DNA from: Bacillota bacterium
GTDB taxonomy: Bacteria; Bacillota; Bacilli; Lactobacillales; Streptococcaceae
Length of the DNA stretch: 11,968 bases
Assembly (NCBI GenBank): GCA_021781855.1
Contig: JAJXWC010000059.1
Coordinates: forward strand, 1-11,968
Reading direction: 5' to 3'
Positions 6,109 through 11,968 of this stretch are shown here, piece by piece. Both the position numbers and the translations under genes were made by a program. The notes under the pieces are model-generated. The model had not been told where the DNA came from. It saw only the letters and a program-made list of their open reading frames with translations, and ran no database searches. Numbering within the stretch: position 1 is the first letter of the stretch; each line of letters opens with the position of its first letter.

Positions 6109-6389
6109 TTTATTTAGCAGCGTGTGCAAGTCCCACCGCCTTTAAGACGGTGAGATAAGTAGCATTAAGCTTCTAGGGTTGGGGTCAGTCGCTTTAGTGG
6201 CTTGACTTCTGAGTTTTAGCTAATTGCGATTACGATTAGGTGCTTTATTACCGTAGCGCGCATTAACAGCGTAGATAGACAGGGTAATCTCATATCAAAG
6301 ATGTTAAGCAGACTGTTGCGGCTTCAGCCGCTTACAGGTCGCTTTAGAGGTTGTGCCCTAAATTTAACGGGAGTTGAAACTCCTATTGA
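6109..6389 (+). other. Hairpin-rich noncoding segment, possible remnant of an IS200/IS605-type element or a structured RNA
   Basis: No credible gene lies here. Visible structures are CACCG (6134-6138) with CGGTG (6148-6152) followed by AGATAAGTAGC, GTCAGTC (6184-6190) with a weak GGCTTGAC partner, ATTACC (6247-6252) with GGTAAT (6283-6288), GCGGC TTCA GCCGC (6318-6331), and GGAGT TGAA ACTCC (6370-6383). CGCTTTAGWGG occurs at 6190-6200 and 6340-6350. The CCACCGCCTTTAAGACGGTG hairpin recalls ends of IS200/IS605-type elements and their TnpB-associated RNAs, from memory only. No tnpA or tnpB is left. A possible promoter (TTGCAG 6006-6011, TATAAT 6027-6032, short 15-bp spacer) sits at the ytjE stop and could transcribe it. 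Confidence 0.5.
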
Positions 6390-6445
6390 ATAAGGCTTTG
6401 CGTCATTGCTATCAAGCGCTTGTTGAGCCATAGAAGGAGATTTTT
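6390..6445 (+). repeat. Hairpin leader module copy 3 (short head) with built-in ribosome binding site
   Basis: ATAAGGCTTTGCGTCATTGC (6390-6409) leads into AAGCGCTT and the shared tail GTTGAGCCATAGAAGGAG (6422-6439), which ends six nt before the LURP-one ATG. The tail is identical to copy 2 in 17 of 18 positions. The long two-part hairpin of copies 1 and 2 is missing; the head instead resembles the partial copy at 1089. So the tail with its ribosome binding site is the constant part of the family. Confidence 0.65.
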
Positions 6446-6943
6446 ATGTCCACATTACTCATTAAACAAAGCCGTCTCATCCAGCTTCGCGAAAAATATG
6501 ATGTTGCGGATGAAAATGAACAGCCTATTTATCAGGTCAAAGGAACACTTGTACGAATTCCTAAACAAGTTACCATTTCCGATATGGAGGGCACTCAAAA
6601 AGCTCTGCTCACAGTCAAAATCGTGACGCTCTTCCCCACCCTTTTTGTTGATATTGACGGGGAACGCGTCGCAACTATTCGTAAAAAGTTCTCGCCTATC
6701 AAACCTAAATACGAAGTCGAAGGTCCAGGACTTGTTGTCCGTGGTAATATCCTTGACATGAATTTTGACGTTACAAAAGATGGTGTTCTGATTGGCCATG
6801 TAGACAAAAAGTGGCTAACTCTACGTGATATTTACGCTCTCCATGTTGAAGAAGGGCAAGATGAAATCATGCTTTTAAGCATTGTGCTTGCCATCAGTCA
6901 CGCACGTCAGATGGATAGAGCTCTTTCGGATACTGCGGGATAA
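6446..6943 (+). CDS. LURP-one-related family protein
   Basis: The 165-residue protein fits the LURP-one-related (DUF567) beta-barrel family. The typical repeating pattern is visible: YQVKGTLVRIPKQVTISD (29-46), then VATIRKKFSPIKPKYEVE (75-92), GNILDMNFDVTKDGVLIGHVDKKWL (100-124), and a C-terminal hydrophobic helix EIMLLSIVLAISHARQM (139-155). These proteins share the Tubby-like fold; bacterial members have no established biochemical function, so none is assigned. There is no signal peptide. The start follows AAGGAG of the leader module. The gene stands alone between a long noncoding gap and the separately promoted antiporter. No clear terminator was found behind it. Confidence 0.82.
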   Translation: MSTLLIKQSRLIQLREKYDVADENEQPIYQVKGTLVRIPKQVTISDMEGTQKALLTVKIVTLFPTLFVDIDGERVATIRKKFSPIKPKYEVEGPGLVVRGNILDMNFDVTKDGVLIGHVDKKWLTLRDIYALHVEEGQDEIMLLSIVLAISHARQMDRALSDTAG

Positions 6944-7001
6944 GACTGATGAAAAAGGGATACTGCGTCAAAGCTTGCTTTCTCATTCCACCATGCTCTA
7001 T

Positions 7002-7037
7002 TGAAACTATAATCACTTCTGAAACTATAATCACTTC
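7002..7037 (+). repeat. Perfect 18-bp tandem repeat upstream of the antiporter gene
   Basis: TGAAACTATAATCACTTC occurs twice head to tail (7002-7019 and 7020-7037) with no mismatch. It ends 49 bp upstream of the proposed -35 element. Repeated sites of this size on nearly two helical turns could bind a regulator; a simple slippage duplication is the plain alternative. Confidence 0.85.
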
Positions 7038-7086
7038 ACCTAATTCCTTTATTAAGCATCATTTTACAGAGTGAGAAAACCAAATT

Positions 7087-7114
7087 TTGGCTGTCTTATA
7101 GAATATGTTATAAT
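7087..7114 (+). promoter_or_regulatory. Antiporter promoter, likely giving a leaderless mRNA
   Basis: TTGGCT (7087-7092) and TATAAT (7109-7114) are 16 bp apart, with TG at 7106-7107 forming an extended -10. Only six nt separate the -10 from the ATG at 7121, so transcription should start at or next to the first codon. No Shine-Dalgarno precedes the ATG. Confidence 0.72.
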
Positions 7115-7120
7115 ATAAGA

Positions 7121-8257
7121 ATGAATGATATCTTTCAACTTACCCTAATTCTTGTTGCTTCTCTTATTGCCACAGTCGTTTCGCGGCGGCTCAAGATTCC
7201 GGCAGTCGTTGGGCAAATGCTGATTGGCATTTTGCTTGCACCATCAGTGCTTGGACTGATTCACGGCGGACATACGCTTGAGGTGATGTCTGAGATTGGC
7301 GTGATTTTGCTCATGTTTTTGGCAGGGCTGGAAAGTGATTTGACGGTGCTGAAAAAGAATTTCAAACCGTCAATGCTTGTTGCGATTGCAGGTGTTCTAG
7401 TGCCCCTTGTCGTTTTTGGCTTGGCTGCTCTCTCGCTGGGAAGAGACTTATCCACGAGCTTTTTCTACGGCATCGTTTTTGCGGCGACCTCAGTTTCGAT
7501 AACGGTAGAAGTACTGCAGGAATACGGAAAATTATCCACACGTGCGGGAAATATTATTCTTGGTGCTGCTGTTGTGGATGATATTTTAGCGGTGTTGATT
7601 TTGTCCATTTTCACGAGTGTAAAAAATGGCGGTTCTAATCTTATTCTTAAATTTTTCTTGGAAATTCTCTTTTTCATCTTCCTTGTCTTTGTGCATAAGA
7701 TGATTCCAAGATTTTGGAAACTCGTTGACAAACTTCCGATTTACGTAAAAAATACGACGGTTGCCTTGATTATCTGCCTCGGATTGAGCCTACTTGCCAA
7801 TGCGGTGGGAATGTCGGCAGTTATCGGCAGTTTTTTTGCCGGAATTGCGATTAGCCAGACTGAGGTTTCACACAAGATTGAAGAATATACCTCCGCCATC
7901 GGTTATGTCATTTTTATCCCTGTTTTCTTCGTATCCATCGCGATTTCAGTCAGTTTTGACAGCTTGGTCCAACATCCGTTTGTCATTTTGATTTTCACAC
8001 TTTTGGCGATTGCGACAAAATTTGTTCCCGCTTATTTTGCTGGGAAATCATCAAAATTATCTTCTGCAGATAGCTTGCTCATTGGTACGGGAATGATTTC
8101 GCGTGGAGAAATGGCGCTTATTGTTGCACAAATTGGACTTGCTAGCACAATTATCACAGATGAAACCTACTCAGAGCTTGTTATTGTCATTATCCTGACT
8201 ACTTTGCTTGCTCCATTTTTGATTAAATTAGCACTAAGGACTTCCGAAGAAAAATGA
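7121..8257 (+). CDS. Cation:proton antiporter, CPA2 (NapA/Kef) type, membrane domain only
   Basis: The 378-residue protein is a polytopic membrane protein with about 12-13 helices. Family marks are RLKIPAVVGQMLIGILLAPSVLGL (23-46), VILLMFLAGLESDL (61-74), AATSVSITVEVLQEYG (121-136), the ion-binding pair Asp153-Asp154 in GAAVVDDILAVLI, and a late GMISRGEMALIVAQIG helix. The double Asp suggests an electrogenic Na+(or K+)/H+ exchanger like NapA, helping pH or salt homeostasis. It has no C-terminal RCK/TrkA domain, unlike full Kef channels. The first helix begins at residue 4, so starting further downstream would remove it; this supports the ATG at 7121 despite the missing ribosome binding site. 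Its stop overlaps the next start (ATGA), implying coupled translation. Confidence 0.88.
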   Translation: MNDIFQLTLILVASLIATVVSRRLKIPAVVGQMLIGILLAPSVLGLIHGGHTLEVMSEIGVILLMFLAGLESDLTVLKKNFKPSMLVAIAGVLVPLVVFGLAALSLGRDLSTSFFYGIVFAATSVSITVEVLQEYGKLSTRAGNIILGAAVVDDILAVLILSIFTSVKNGGSNLILKFFLEILFFIFLVFVHKMIPRFWKLVDKLPIYVKNTTVALIICLGLSLLANAVGMSAVIGSFFAGIAISQTEVSHKIEEYTSAIGYVIFIPVFFVSIAISVSFDSLVQHPFVILIFTLLAIATKFVPAYFAGKSSKLSSADSLLIGTGMISRGEMALIVAQIGLASTIITDETYSELVIVIILTTLLAPFLIKLALRTSEEK

Positions 8258-8727
8258 AAATCAGACCCATACAACAAACAGACGATGCTTTCCTCTATCA
8301 GCTCATTCGCCAGATTTTGAAAGCTGAGCATCTCGATTTGCCAGGGACAGCTTACTATGATACCACTTTGAGTGCGCTGTCGCATTTTTATCAGACCGCA
8401 AAACATGCTGAATATTTTGTCCTCTTTGATGAAGAAAAAAATAAAGTAGCGGGCGGTGTCGGGATTGCGCCGTTTTCTGGCGATATTTGTGAACTTCAAA
8501 AGCTCTATATTCTCCCCGAATATCGCGGAAAAGGCTATTCTACGCGACTTTTACAAACAGCAGAAGCATTTGCCGCTAAGTTTTATAAGAAAATCTACCT
8601 CGAAACTCACACTAATCTGAGCACAGCGCTAAAATGCTACGAAAGAGCTAATTTTGAAGCACTTCCTGCGGCACTTGCTGGCTCGGAACACTCACTGATG
8701 AACGTTTGGCTCATCAAAAGTATTTGA
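8254..8727 (+). CDS. GNAT-family N-acetyltransferase
   Basis: The 157-residue protein shows the GNAT core: an N-terminal IRPIQQTDDAFLYQLIRQIL (3-22), the central strand KVAGGVGIAPF (64-73), and motif A LQKLYILPEYRGKGYSTRLL (81-100), where RGKGYS (91-96) forms the acetyl-CoA pyrophosphate loop. This is followed by IYLETHTNLSTALKCYERANF, the usual late strand and helix. It should acetylate a small-molecule or protein amine with acetyl-CoA; the acceptor is unknown. It overlaps the antiporter by four bases and has only a weak ribosome binding site, so it is probably translated by coupling. A strong terminator begins at the last base of its stop codon. Confidence 0.85.
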   Translation: MKIRPIQQTDDAFLYQLIRQILKAEHLDLPGTAYYDTTLSALSHFYQTAKHAEYFVLFDEEKNKVAGGVGIAPFSGDICELQKLYILPEYRGKGYSTRLLQTAEAFAAKFYKKIYLETHTNLSTALKCYERANFEALPAALAGSEHSLMNVWLIKSI

Positions 8728-8765
8728 AAACGGATTTGACTAATGAGTCAAATCCGTTTTTATTT
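8727..8765. terminator. Strong, probably bidirectional terminator between convergent genes
   Basis: AAAACGGATTTGACT (8727-8741) and AGTCAAATCCGTTTT (8746-8760) form a perfect 15-bp stem with an AATG loop. On the plus strand a T-rich tail continues (TTTTTATTTA). The A-run on the left gives a shorter T-run for minus-strand transcripts, so it can also stop walJ transcription. Confidence 0.92.
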
Positions 8766-8771
8766 ATCTCA

Positions 8772-8838
8772 GCGGTGCATGCCATCTATGCACTTGTCGT
8801 AGTCGCCATCGCATTCCCGCCTCTAAAGCGGCTGAATA
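8772..8838 (-). repeat. Small hairpin cluster downstream of walJ, related to the 6180-6350 repeats
   Basis: On the minus strand TTCAGCCGCTTTAGAGGCGG (about 8836-8817) forms CCGC/GCGG around TTTAGAG and contains CGCTTTAGAGG, the same 11-mer as at 6340-6350. Further on, GTGCAT and ATGCAC (8793-8788 with 8780-8775) pair around a 7-nt loop. The stretch is noncoding. It may be a fragment of the same repeat family as in the gap before the LURP-one gene. Confidence 0.5.
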
Positions 8839-8870
8839 AGCAGTACCAAGTAAGTCTCTGCTTCATTTTT

Positions 8871-9683
8871 CTAAATCTCAAACAAACAGCTCGCATGCTC
8901 ATGACTGGTATCAATCACGTGGACTTCTCGCTGCGTGTCAACATCGTGCTGCTGTAAGTAGCCGTCCATTGTCATGTGCGCAAGTTCTTTGATGTTATTG
9001 TGTAAACTCAAATGCCCTAAAAAAATGCGGCGTGTTTTATTTCCAAGGACATTGAAGGCGACTTCTGCGCCGTCTTCATTGGACAAATGCCCACGGTCGC
9101 TGAGGATACGCTGCTTCGTTGTCCACGGATAAGGTCCATTGCGGAGCATTTCGACCTCGTGATTGCTCTCCATGAGATAAGCATCTGCGTTTTCAATCAC
9201 ACCACGCATCCGGTCACTCACATAGCCCGTGTCGGTCAGCAGCACAAATGATTTTCCGTCCTTCATGAAACGATAAAACTGTGGAGCAATCGCGTCATGA
9301 CTGACCCCAAAACTTTCGATATCAATGTCACCAAAAGTCAACGTTTTGCCCATTTCAAAAATATGTTTCTGACTTTCATCAATCTTGCCGACCATATTTT
9401 TACTGTCAATCTCGCTCCATGTCTCGGCATTAGCGTAAAGCTCCAGACCATATTTGCGGGCGAGTACACCAATTCCTTTGATATGGTCGCTATGTTCATG
9501 CGTAATGAGAAGCGCATCAACATCGTGAATATCACGACCAATTTCACCAAGTAGACTTTCAATCTTTTTGCCAGAAAGTCCGGCATCAACTAAAATTTTC
9601 TTTTGTGGTGTTTCGAGAAAAAAACTATTTCCTGTCGAACCAGAAGCCAAAATCGAATATTTAAAAGCACTATTTTCTGTCAT
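8871..9683 (-). CDS. walJ: WalJ/YycJ/VicX metallo-beta-lactamase-fold hydrolase
   Basis: The 270-residue protein has the metallo-beta-lactamase core. SILASGSTGNSFFLE (10-24) and ILVDAGLSGKKI (30-41) open the fold, THEHSDHIKG (61-70) carries the metal ligands His62, His64, Asp66 and His67, and later GVSHDA, LTDTGY and SNHE provide further ligands; GHLSLHNN supplies the last one. YycJ homologues are linked to the WalRK cell-wall system and act as a nuclease-like hydrolase in genome maintenance; the exact role is debated. It is the last gene of the operon, and its ATG overlaps the walK stop by four bases (ATGA). In Firmicutes with a full operon walH and walI lie between walK and walJ; here they are absent, as in streptococci. 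Confidence 0.93.
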   Translation of the reverse strand: MTENSAFKYSILASGSTGNSFFLETPQKKILVDAGLSGKKIESLLGEIGRDIHDVDALLITHEHSDHIKGIGVLARKYGLELYANAETWSEIDSKNMVGKIDESQKHIFEMGKTLTFGDIDIESFGVSHDAIAPQFYRFMKDGKSFVLLTDTGYVSDRMRGVIENADAYLMESNHEVEMLRNGPYPWTTKQRILSDRGHLSNEDGAEVAFNVLGNKTRRIFLGHLSLHNNIKELAHMTMDGYLQQHDVDTQREVHVIDTSHEHASCLFEI

Positions 9684-11113
9684 TCTTCTTCAGCCTCATC
9701 CCAAGCCTCTTCGTCATCAAGTTCCAATAAATCAGGCGTGTAAGGCAATACAATAGTAAAAGTAGTTCCTAAACCGACACCAGGCGAACTTGCTTCAACT
9801 GTTCCACCATGCAGCTTGATAATGTCTTTAACAATCGCTAAGCCCAATCCAGTACCACCGGTTTGGCTATTTCGCGCTTCGTCAACACGGTAGAAACGTT
9901 TGAAAATTTTGTTCAAATCAGCTTGAGGAATACCCATTCCTTCATCAGAAACAGTAATTGTTAGTAATTTCTCCTGAACGGTAAGCCGAATGTCAATTTC
10001 ACCACCTTTTGGTGAATATTTGAGCGCATTTCCGACAATATTATCAATGACTTGAGTCATTTTATCAGTGTCCATTTCAATCCAGACAGGCTCGTCAGGA
10101 AGAAAACGTCTGATGTGGAATTCTCCAGTTAGATTATTAGTCGGATTAGCCTTTGCGACGCGTGTTAGACGGTCAAGCTGGAAATTCAGAAAGGCGACCA
10201 AATTAATCAGCTCTTTGTTCAAAGTTAGACGTTCTTGGTCAATTCGAGAAAGTGTGAGTAAATCAGAAATCATTCGAATCATTCGATTGGTTTCGTTGAG
10301 AGAAACTTCAAGAAAAGATTGAGCGACATCAAGGTCATCCATTGCTCCATCTTGAAGGGCTTCGAGATAAGCTTTCACAGAAGTCAGCGGTGTACGCAGT
10401 TCATGCGAAACGTTTGAGACAAAGGCACGCTGCTCACGCTCATTTTTCTCTTGCTCAGTTGTATCGTGCAAAACGGCGATAATTCCTGAAATAAAGCCAG
10501 ATTCTTGACGAAAAAGCACAAATTTTACCCGCAAGGAAATGCTATCACCAACAGTATTTGTTGTATCAATAACAACTTCAGGTTCTTTTTCAAGTAGGTC
10601 GTAAAAACTGTATTGCTTGCTCAGTTGAAGCATAGGAATGATATTCTGATTAAGAATTTCTTCTTCTGTTGTGCTTAGATAGTTGAGTGCAGATTTATTT
10701 GCAAGAATAATATTGCCACGGCGGTCAGTTGCGATGACTCCGTCAACCATGTAGGTCAAGATGCTGTCAAGTTGATTACGCTGATTTTCCAAAGAATTTT
10801 GCGTATGTGCAACATTTTCACCAAGCGTGATGACTTTGTCGTAAAGCATCGTAAGCTCATTATTGCCTTTTGGTCGGTCAGTTTTAGAAAAATCTCCTGA
10901 AATCAATAAATCAAGCTGGTGAGAAGTCTGAACAGTTGTTTGCGAAGGACGCACCAAAACAAGAAAAACGACAACAAGGGAGATAAAATAATAAGTAAGA
11001 AACGCCCCAATATGCCCTAAATTATAGTGCAGATTTTCTAAGAACAGAAAGACAAAAAGAAGGAGGTGGGCACCAACTCCTTTAAAAAGTAACGAATTAA
11101 AAAATTTAATCAT
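9680..11113 (-). CDS. walK: Sensor histidine kinase WalK (VicK/YycG)
   Basis: The 477-residue kinase begins with two hydrophobic segments (about 13-26 and 38-55) joined by only ~12 residues. The large extracellular domain of Bacillus WalK is therefore missing, as in streptococcal VicK. Then come a HAMP-like linker (56-110), a PAS domain (about 111-222, TYMVDGVIATDRRGNIILAN), the dimerisation/phosphoacceptor helix with His237 in NVSHELRTPLT, and the ATPase domain with the N box (DNIVGNALKYS, 357-367), G1 (SDEGMGIP, 389-396) and G2 (GGTGLGLAIVKD, 419-430). It ends in an unusual acidic tail, LELDDEEAWDEAEEE (463-477). It phosphorylates WalR to control cell-wall hydrolases. The ATG lies inside the walR end, overlapping by eight bases. 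Confidence 0.96.
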   Translation of the reverse strand: MIKFFNSLLFKGVGAHLLLFVFLFLENLHYNLGHIGAFLTYYFISLVVVFLVLVRPSQTTVQTSHQLDLLISGDFSKTDRPKGNNELTMLYDKVITLGENVAHTQNSLENQRNQLDSILTYMVDGVIATDRRGNIILANKSALNYLSTTEEEILNQNIIPMLQLSKQYSFYDLLEKEPEVVIDTTNTVGDSISLRVKFVLFRQESGFISGIIAVLHDTTEQEKNEREQRAFVSNVSHELRTPLTSVKAYLEALQDGAMDDLDVAQSFLEVSLNETNRMIRMISDLLTLSRIDQERLTLNKELINLVAFLNFQLDRLTRVAKANPTNNLTGEFHIRRFLPDEPVWIEMDTDKMTQVIDNIVGNALKYSPKGGEIDIRLTVQEKLLTITVSDEGMGIPQADLNKIFKRFYRVDEARNSQTGGTGLGLAIVKDIIKLHGGTVEASSPGVGLGTTFTIVLPYTPDLLELDDEEAWDEAEEE

Positions 11114-11807
11114 GTGGACTGCTCATGTAGTAACCAACGCCACGGCGGGTTGAAACATACTGTGGGCGACTTGGAGTATCTTCAACTTTTTCGCGTAAGC
11201 GACGGACAGTAACGTCAACAGTGCGAACGTCTCCAAAGTAGTCGTAGCCCCAAACAGTTTCAAGCAGATTTTCGCGCGTGATAACTTCACCAATATGTTG
11301 AGCAAGATAGTAAAGAAGCTCAAATTCGCGATGTGTCAAATCAAGTTGTTTGTCGTATTTATAAGCAGCGTAATGTGTAGGATTGATGCGAAGATTGCCG
11401 ATGACCAATTCTTTCTTGTTGCTTCCTGTTTCTTCTACAGGAGCATTTGAAATACGACGCAAATTAGCCTTGATACGGGCTAAAAGTTCGCGATTTGAGA
11501 ATGGTTTTGTAACGTAATCGTCAGCACCGAGTTCAAGACCGATAACTTTGTCAAATTCGCTGTCTTTTGCTGAAACCATAATGATTGGAACTTCAGAAGT
11601 TTTGCGGATTTCGCGGGCAACATCAAGACCATCAATTTTTGGTAGCATCAAATCAAGCAAAATCAAATCAGGATTTTCAGCTTTGAAGCTTTCTAGGGCA
11701 GCTTCTCCATCAAAAGCAGTAACGACTTCAAAACCCTCTTTGGTAAGGTTGAATTTAACGATGTCTGAGATTGGTTTCTCGTCATCAACGACAAGTATTT
11801 TTTTCAT
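11106..11807 (-). CDS. walR: Response regulator WalR (VicR/YycF)
   Basis: The 233-residue OmpR/PhoB-type regulator has a receiver domain (1-120) with acidic pocket residues Asp8-Asp9, phosphoacceptor Asp52 in LILLDLMLPK, the Ser/Thr of VSAKDS, and Lys101 in YVTKPFS. A winged-helix domain follows (about 135-230) with recognition helix TVDVTVRRLREKVED and the C-terminal GVGYYM hairpin. It binds DNA to regulate peptidoglycan hydrolases and is usually essential. I chose ATG 11807 because AAAGGA lies six nt upstream; the TTG one codon earlier is too close to it. It leads the walR-walK-walJ operon. The near identity of its start (MKKILVVDDEKP) to Bacillus WalR makes the call secure. Confidence 0.97.
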   Translation of the reverse strand: MKKILVVDDEKPISDIVKFNLTKEGFEVVTAFDGEAALESFKAENPDLILLDLMLPKIDGLDVAREIRKTSEVPIIMVSAKDSEFDKVIGLELGADDYVTKPFSNRELLARIKANLRRISNAPVEETGSNKKELVIGNLRINPTHYAAYKYDKQLDLTHREFELLYYLAQHIGEVITRENLLETVWGYDYFGDVRTVDVTVRRLREKVEDTPSRPQYVSTRRGVGYYMSSPHD

Positions 11808-11968
11808 CAATATTCCTTTCTGGGAAAAATGTTTAACTCTATTATACTCTTTTTCAAAAATTTTACCAGTATGAAGTGTAATTTTTTAGAACATTTACGA
11901 TGAAAGAGGCACAACGATTGATATAAAAGTATTCTTTATCTTAGAAAAATTGATAAAGGGGAAAAAAA
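11808..11968 (-). promoter_or_regulatory. Upstream region of walR with -10 element and ribosome binding site
   Basis: On the minus strand AAAGGA (11819-11814) is the ribosome binding site. TATAAT (11846-11841) is a good -10 in front of a ~34-nt leader. The -35 at the right distance (CTGGTA, 11869-11864) is poor, so an activator or a different start is possible. The remaining ~100 bases are AT-rich and hold no gene, no clear WalR-type double TGTWAH site and no terminator. A divergent gene may begin beyond the right edge (GATAAAGGGG near 11952-11961 could be its ribosome binding site). Confidence 0.6.

Noticed and set aside
6373..6380. GTTGAAAC, resembling the 3' end of many CRISPR repeats
   Set aside because: It occurs once in this gap, within a GGAGT/ACTCC hairpin, with no regularly spaced repeats, spacers or cas genes nearby.
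6969..6982. AAAGC/GCTTT hairpin after the LURP-one gene as terminator
   Set aside because: The stem is five base pairs with a two-base loop and no T-run follows.
8706..8957. Small plus-strand open frame after the GNAT gene
   Set aside because: It runs through the perfect terminator stem and into the antisense of walJ, with no ribosome binding site or protein-like composition.
11808..11810. TTG at 11810 as walR start
   Set aside because: It leaves only three nt after AAAGGA; ATG 11807 has normal spacing and matches the family's N-terminus.

Overview
The window looks like chromosomal DNA of a Lactococcus or a close relative in the Streptococcaceae. The evidence is a compact walR-walK-walJ operon without walH or walI, a WalK with almost no extracytoplasmic domain, a metA / metB1 / ytjE-like methionine cluster, and strong AAGGAG ribosome binding sites. 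The species call is an inference from gene content. By eye the coding GC seems higher than typical L. lactis, so another lactococcal species is possible. There is no phage, plasmid, tRNA, rRNA or CRISPR array, and no intact insertion sequence.

Layout. Bases 1-8727 are read left to right: the 3' end of an AEC-family transporter, a Nudix hydrolase, an OYE-family NADH:flavin oxidoreductase, metA, metB1 (cystathionine gamma-synthase type), a MalY/PatB-type C-S lyase (ytjE-like), a LURP-one-related protein, a NapA/Kef-type cation:proton antiporter and an overlapping GNAT acetyltransferase. A strong, probably bidirectional terminator follows. Bases 8871-11807 hold the essential cell-wall two-component operon walR-walK-walJ on the minus strand, with its promoter region at the right edge.

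How the genes work together. MetA activates homoserine. Glu111 predicts acetyl-CoA rather than succinyl-CoA as the acyl donor. The MetB-type enzyme then makes cystathionine (or homocysteine directly), and the YtjE-type lyase cleaves cystathionine to homocysteine, so the three genes form a short transsulfuration route. WalR/WalK/WalJ control peptidoglycan turnover.

The most unusual material lies between the genes. (a) A roughly 70-nt leader module, a two-part hairpin followed by GTTGAGCCRTAGAAGGAG, sits directly before the start codons of the Nudix and OYE genes. Its two hairpins differ in sequence but keep their pairing. The LURP-one gene has the same tail with a different head, and partial copies lie nearby. 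(b) The metA-metB1 gap holds two tandem hairpin units of different size that share the same ends. (c) A roughly 420-bp gap before the LURP-one gene contains leader-module fragments flanking a hairpin-rich segment that resembles IS200/IS605-type ends. It also has two copies of CGCTTTAGWGG, a motif that recurs in the walJ 3' gap. (d) The antiporter gene appears to be transcribed as a leaderless mRNA and has a perfect 18-bp tandem repeat upstream. No wholly new protein system is visible; the novelty candidates are these repeat and RNA elements.
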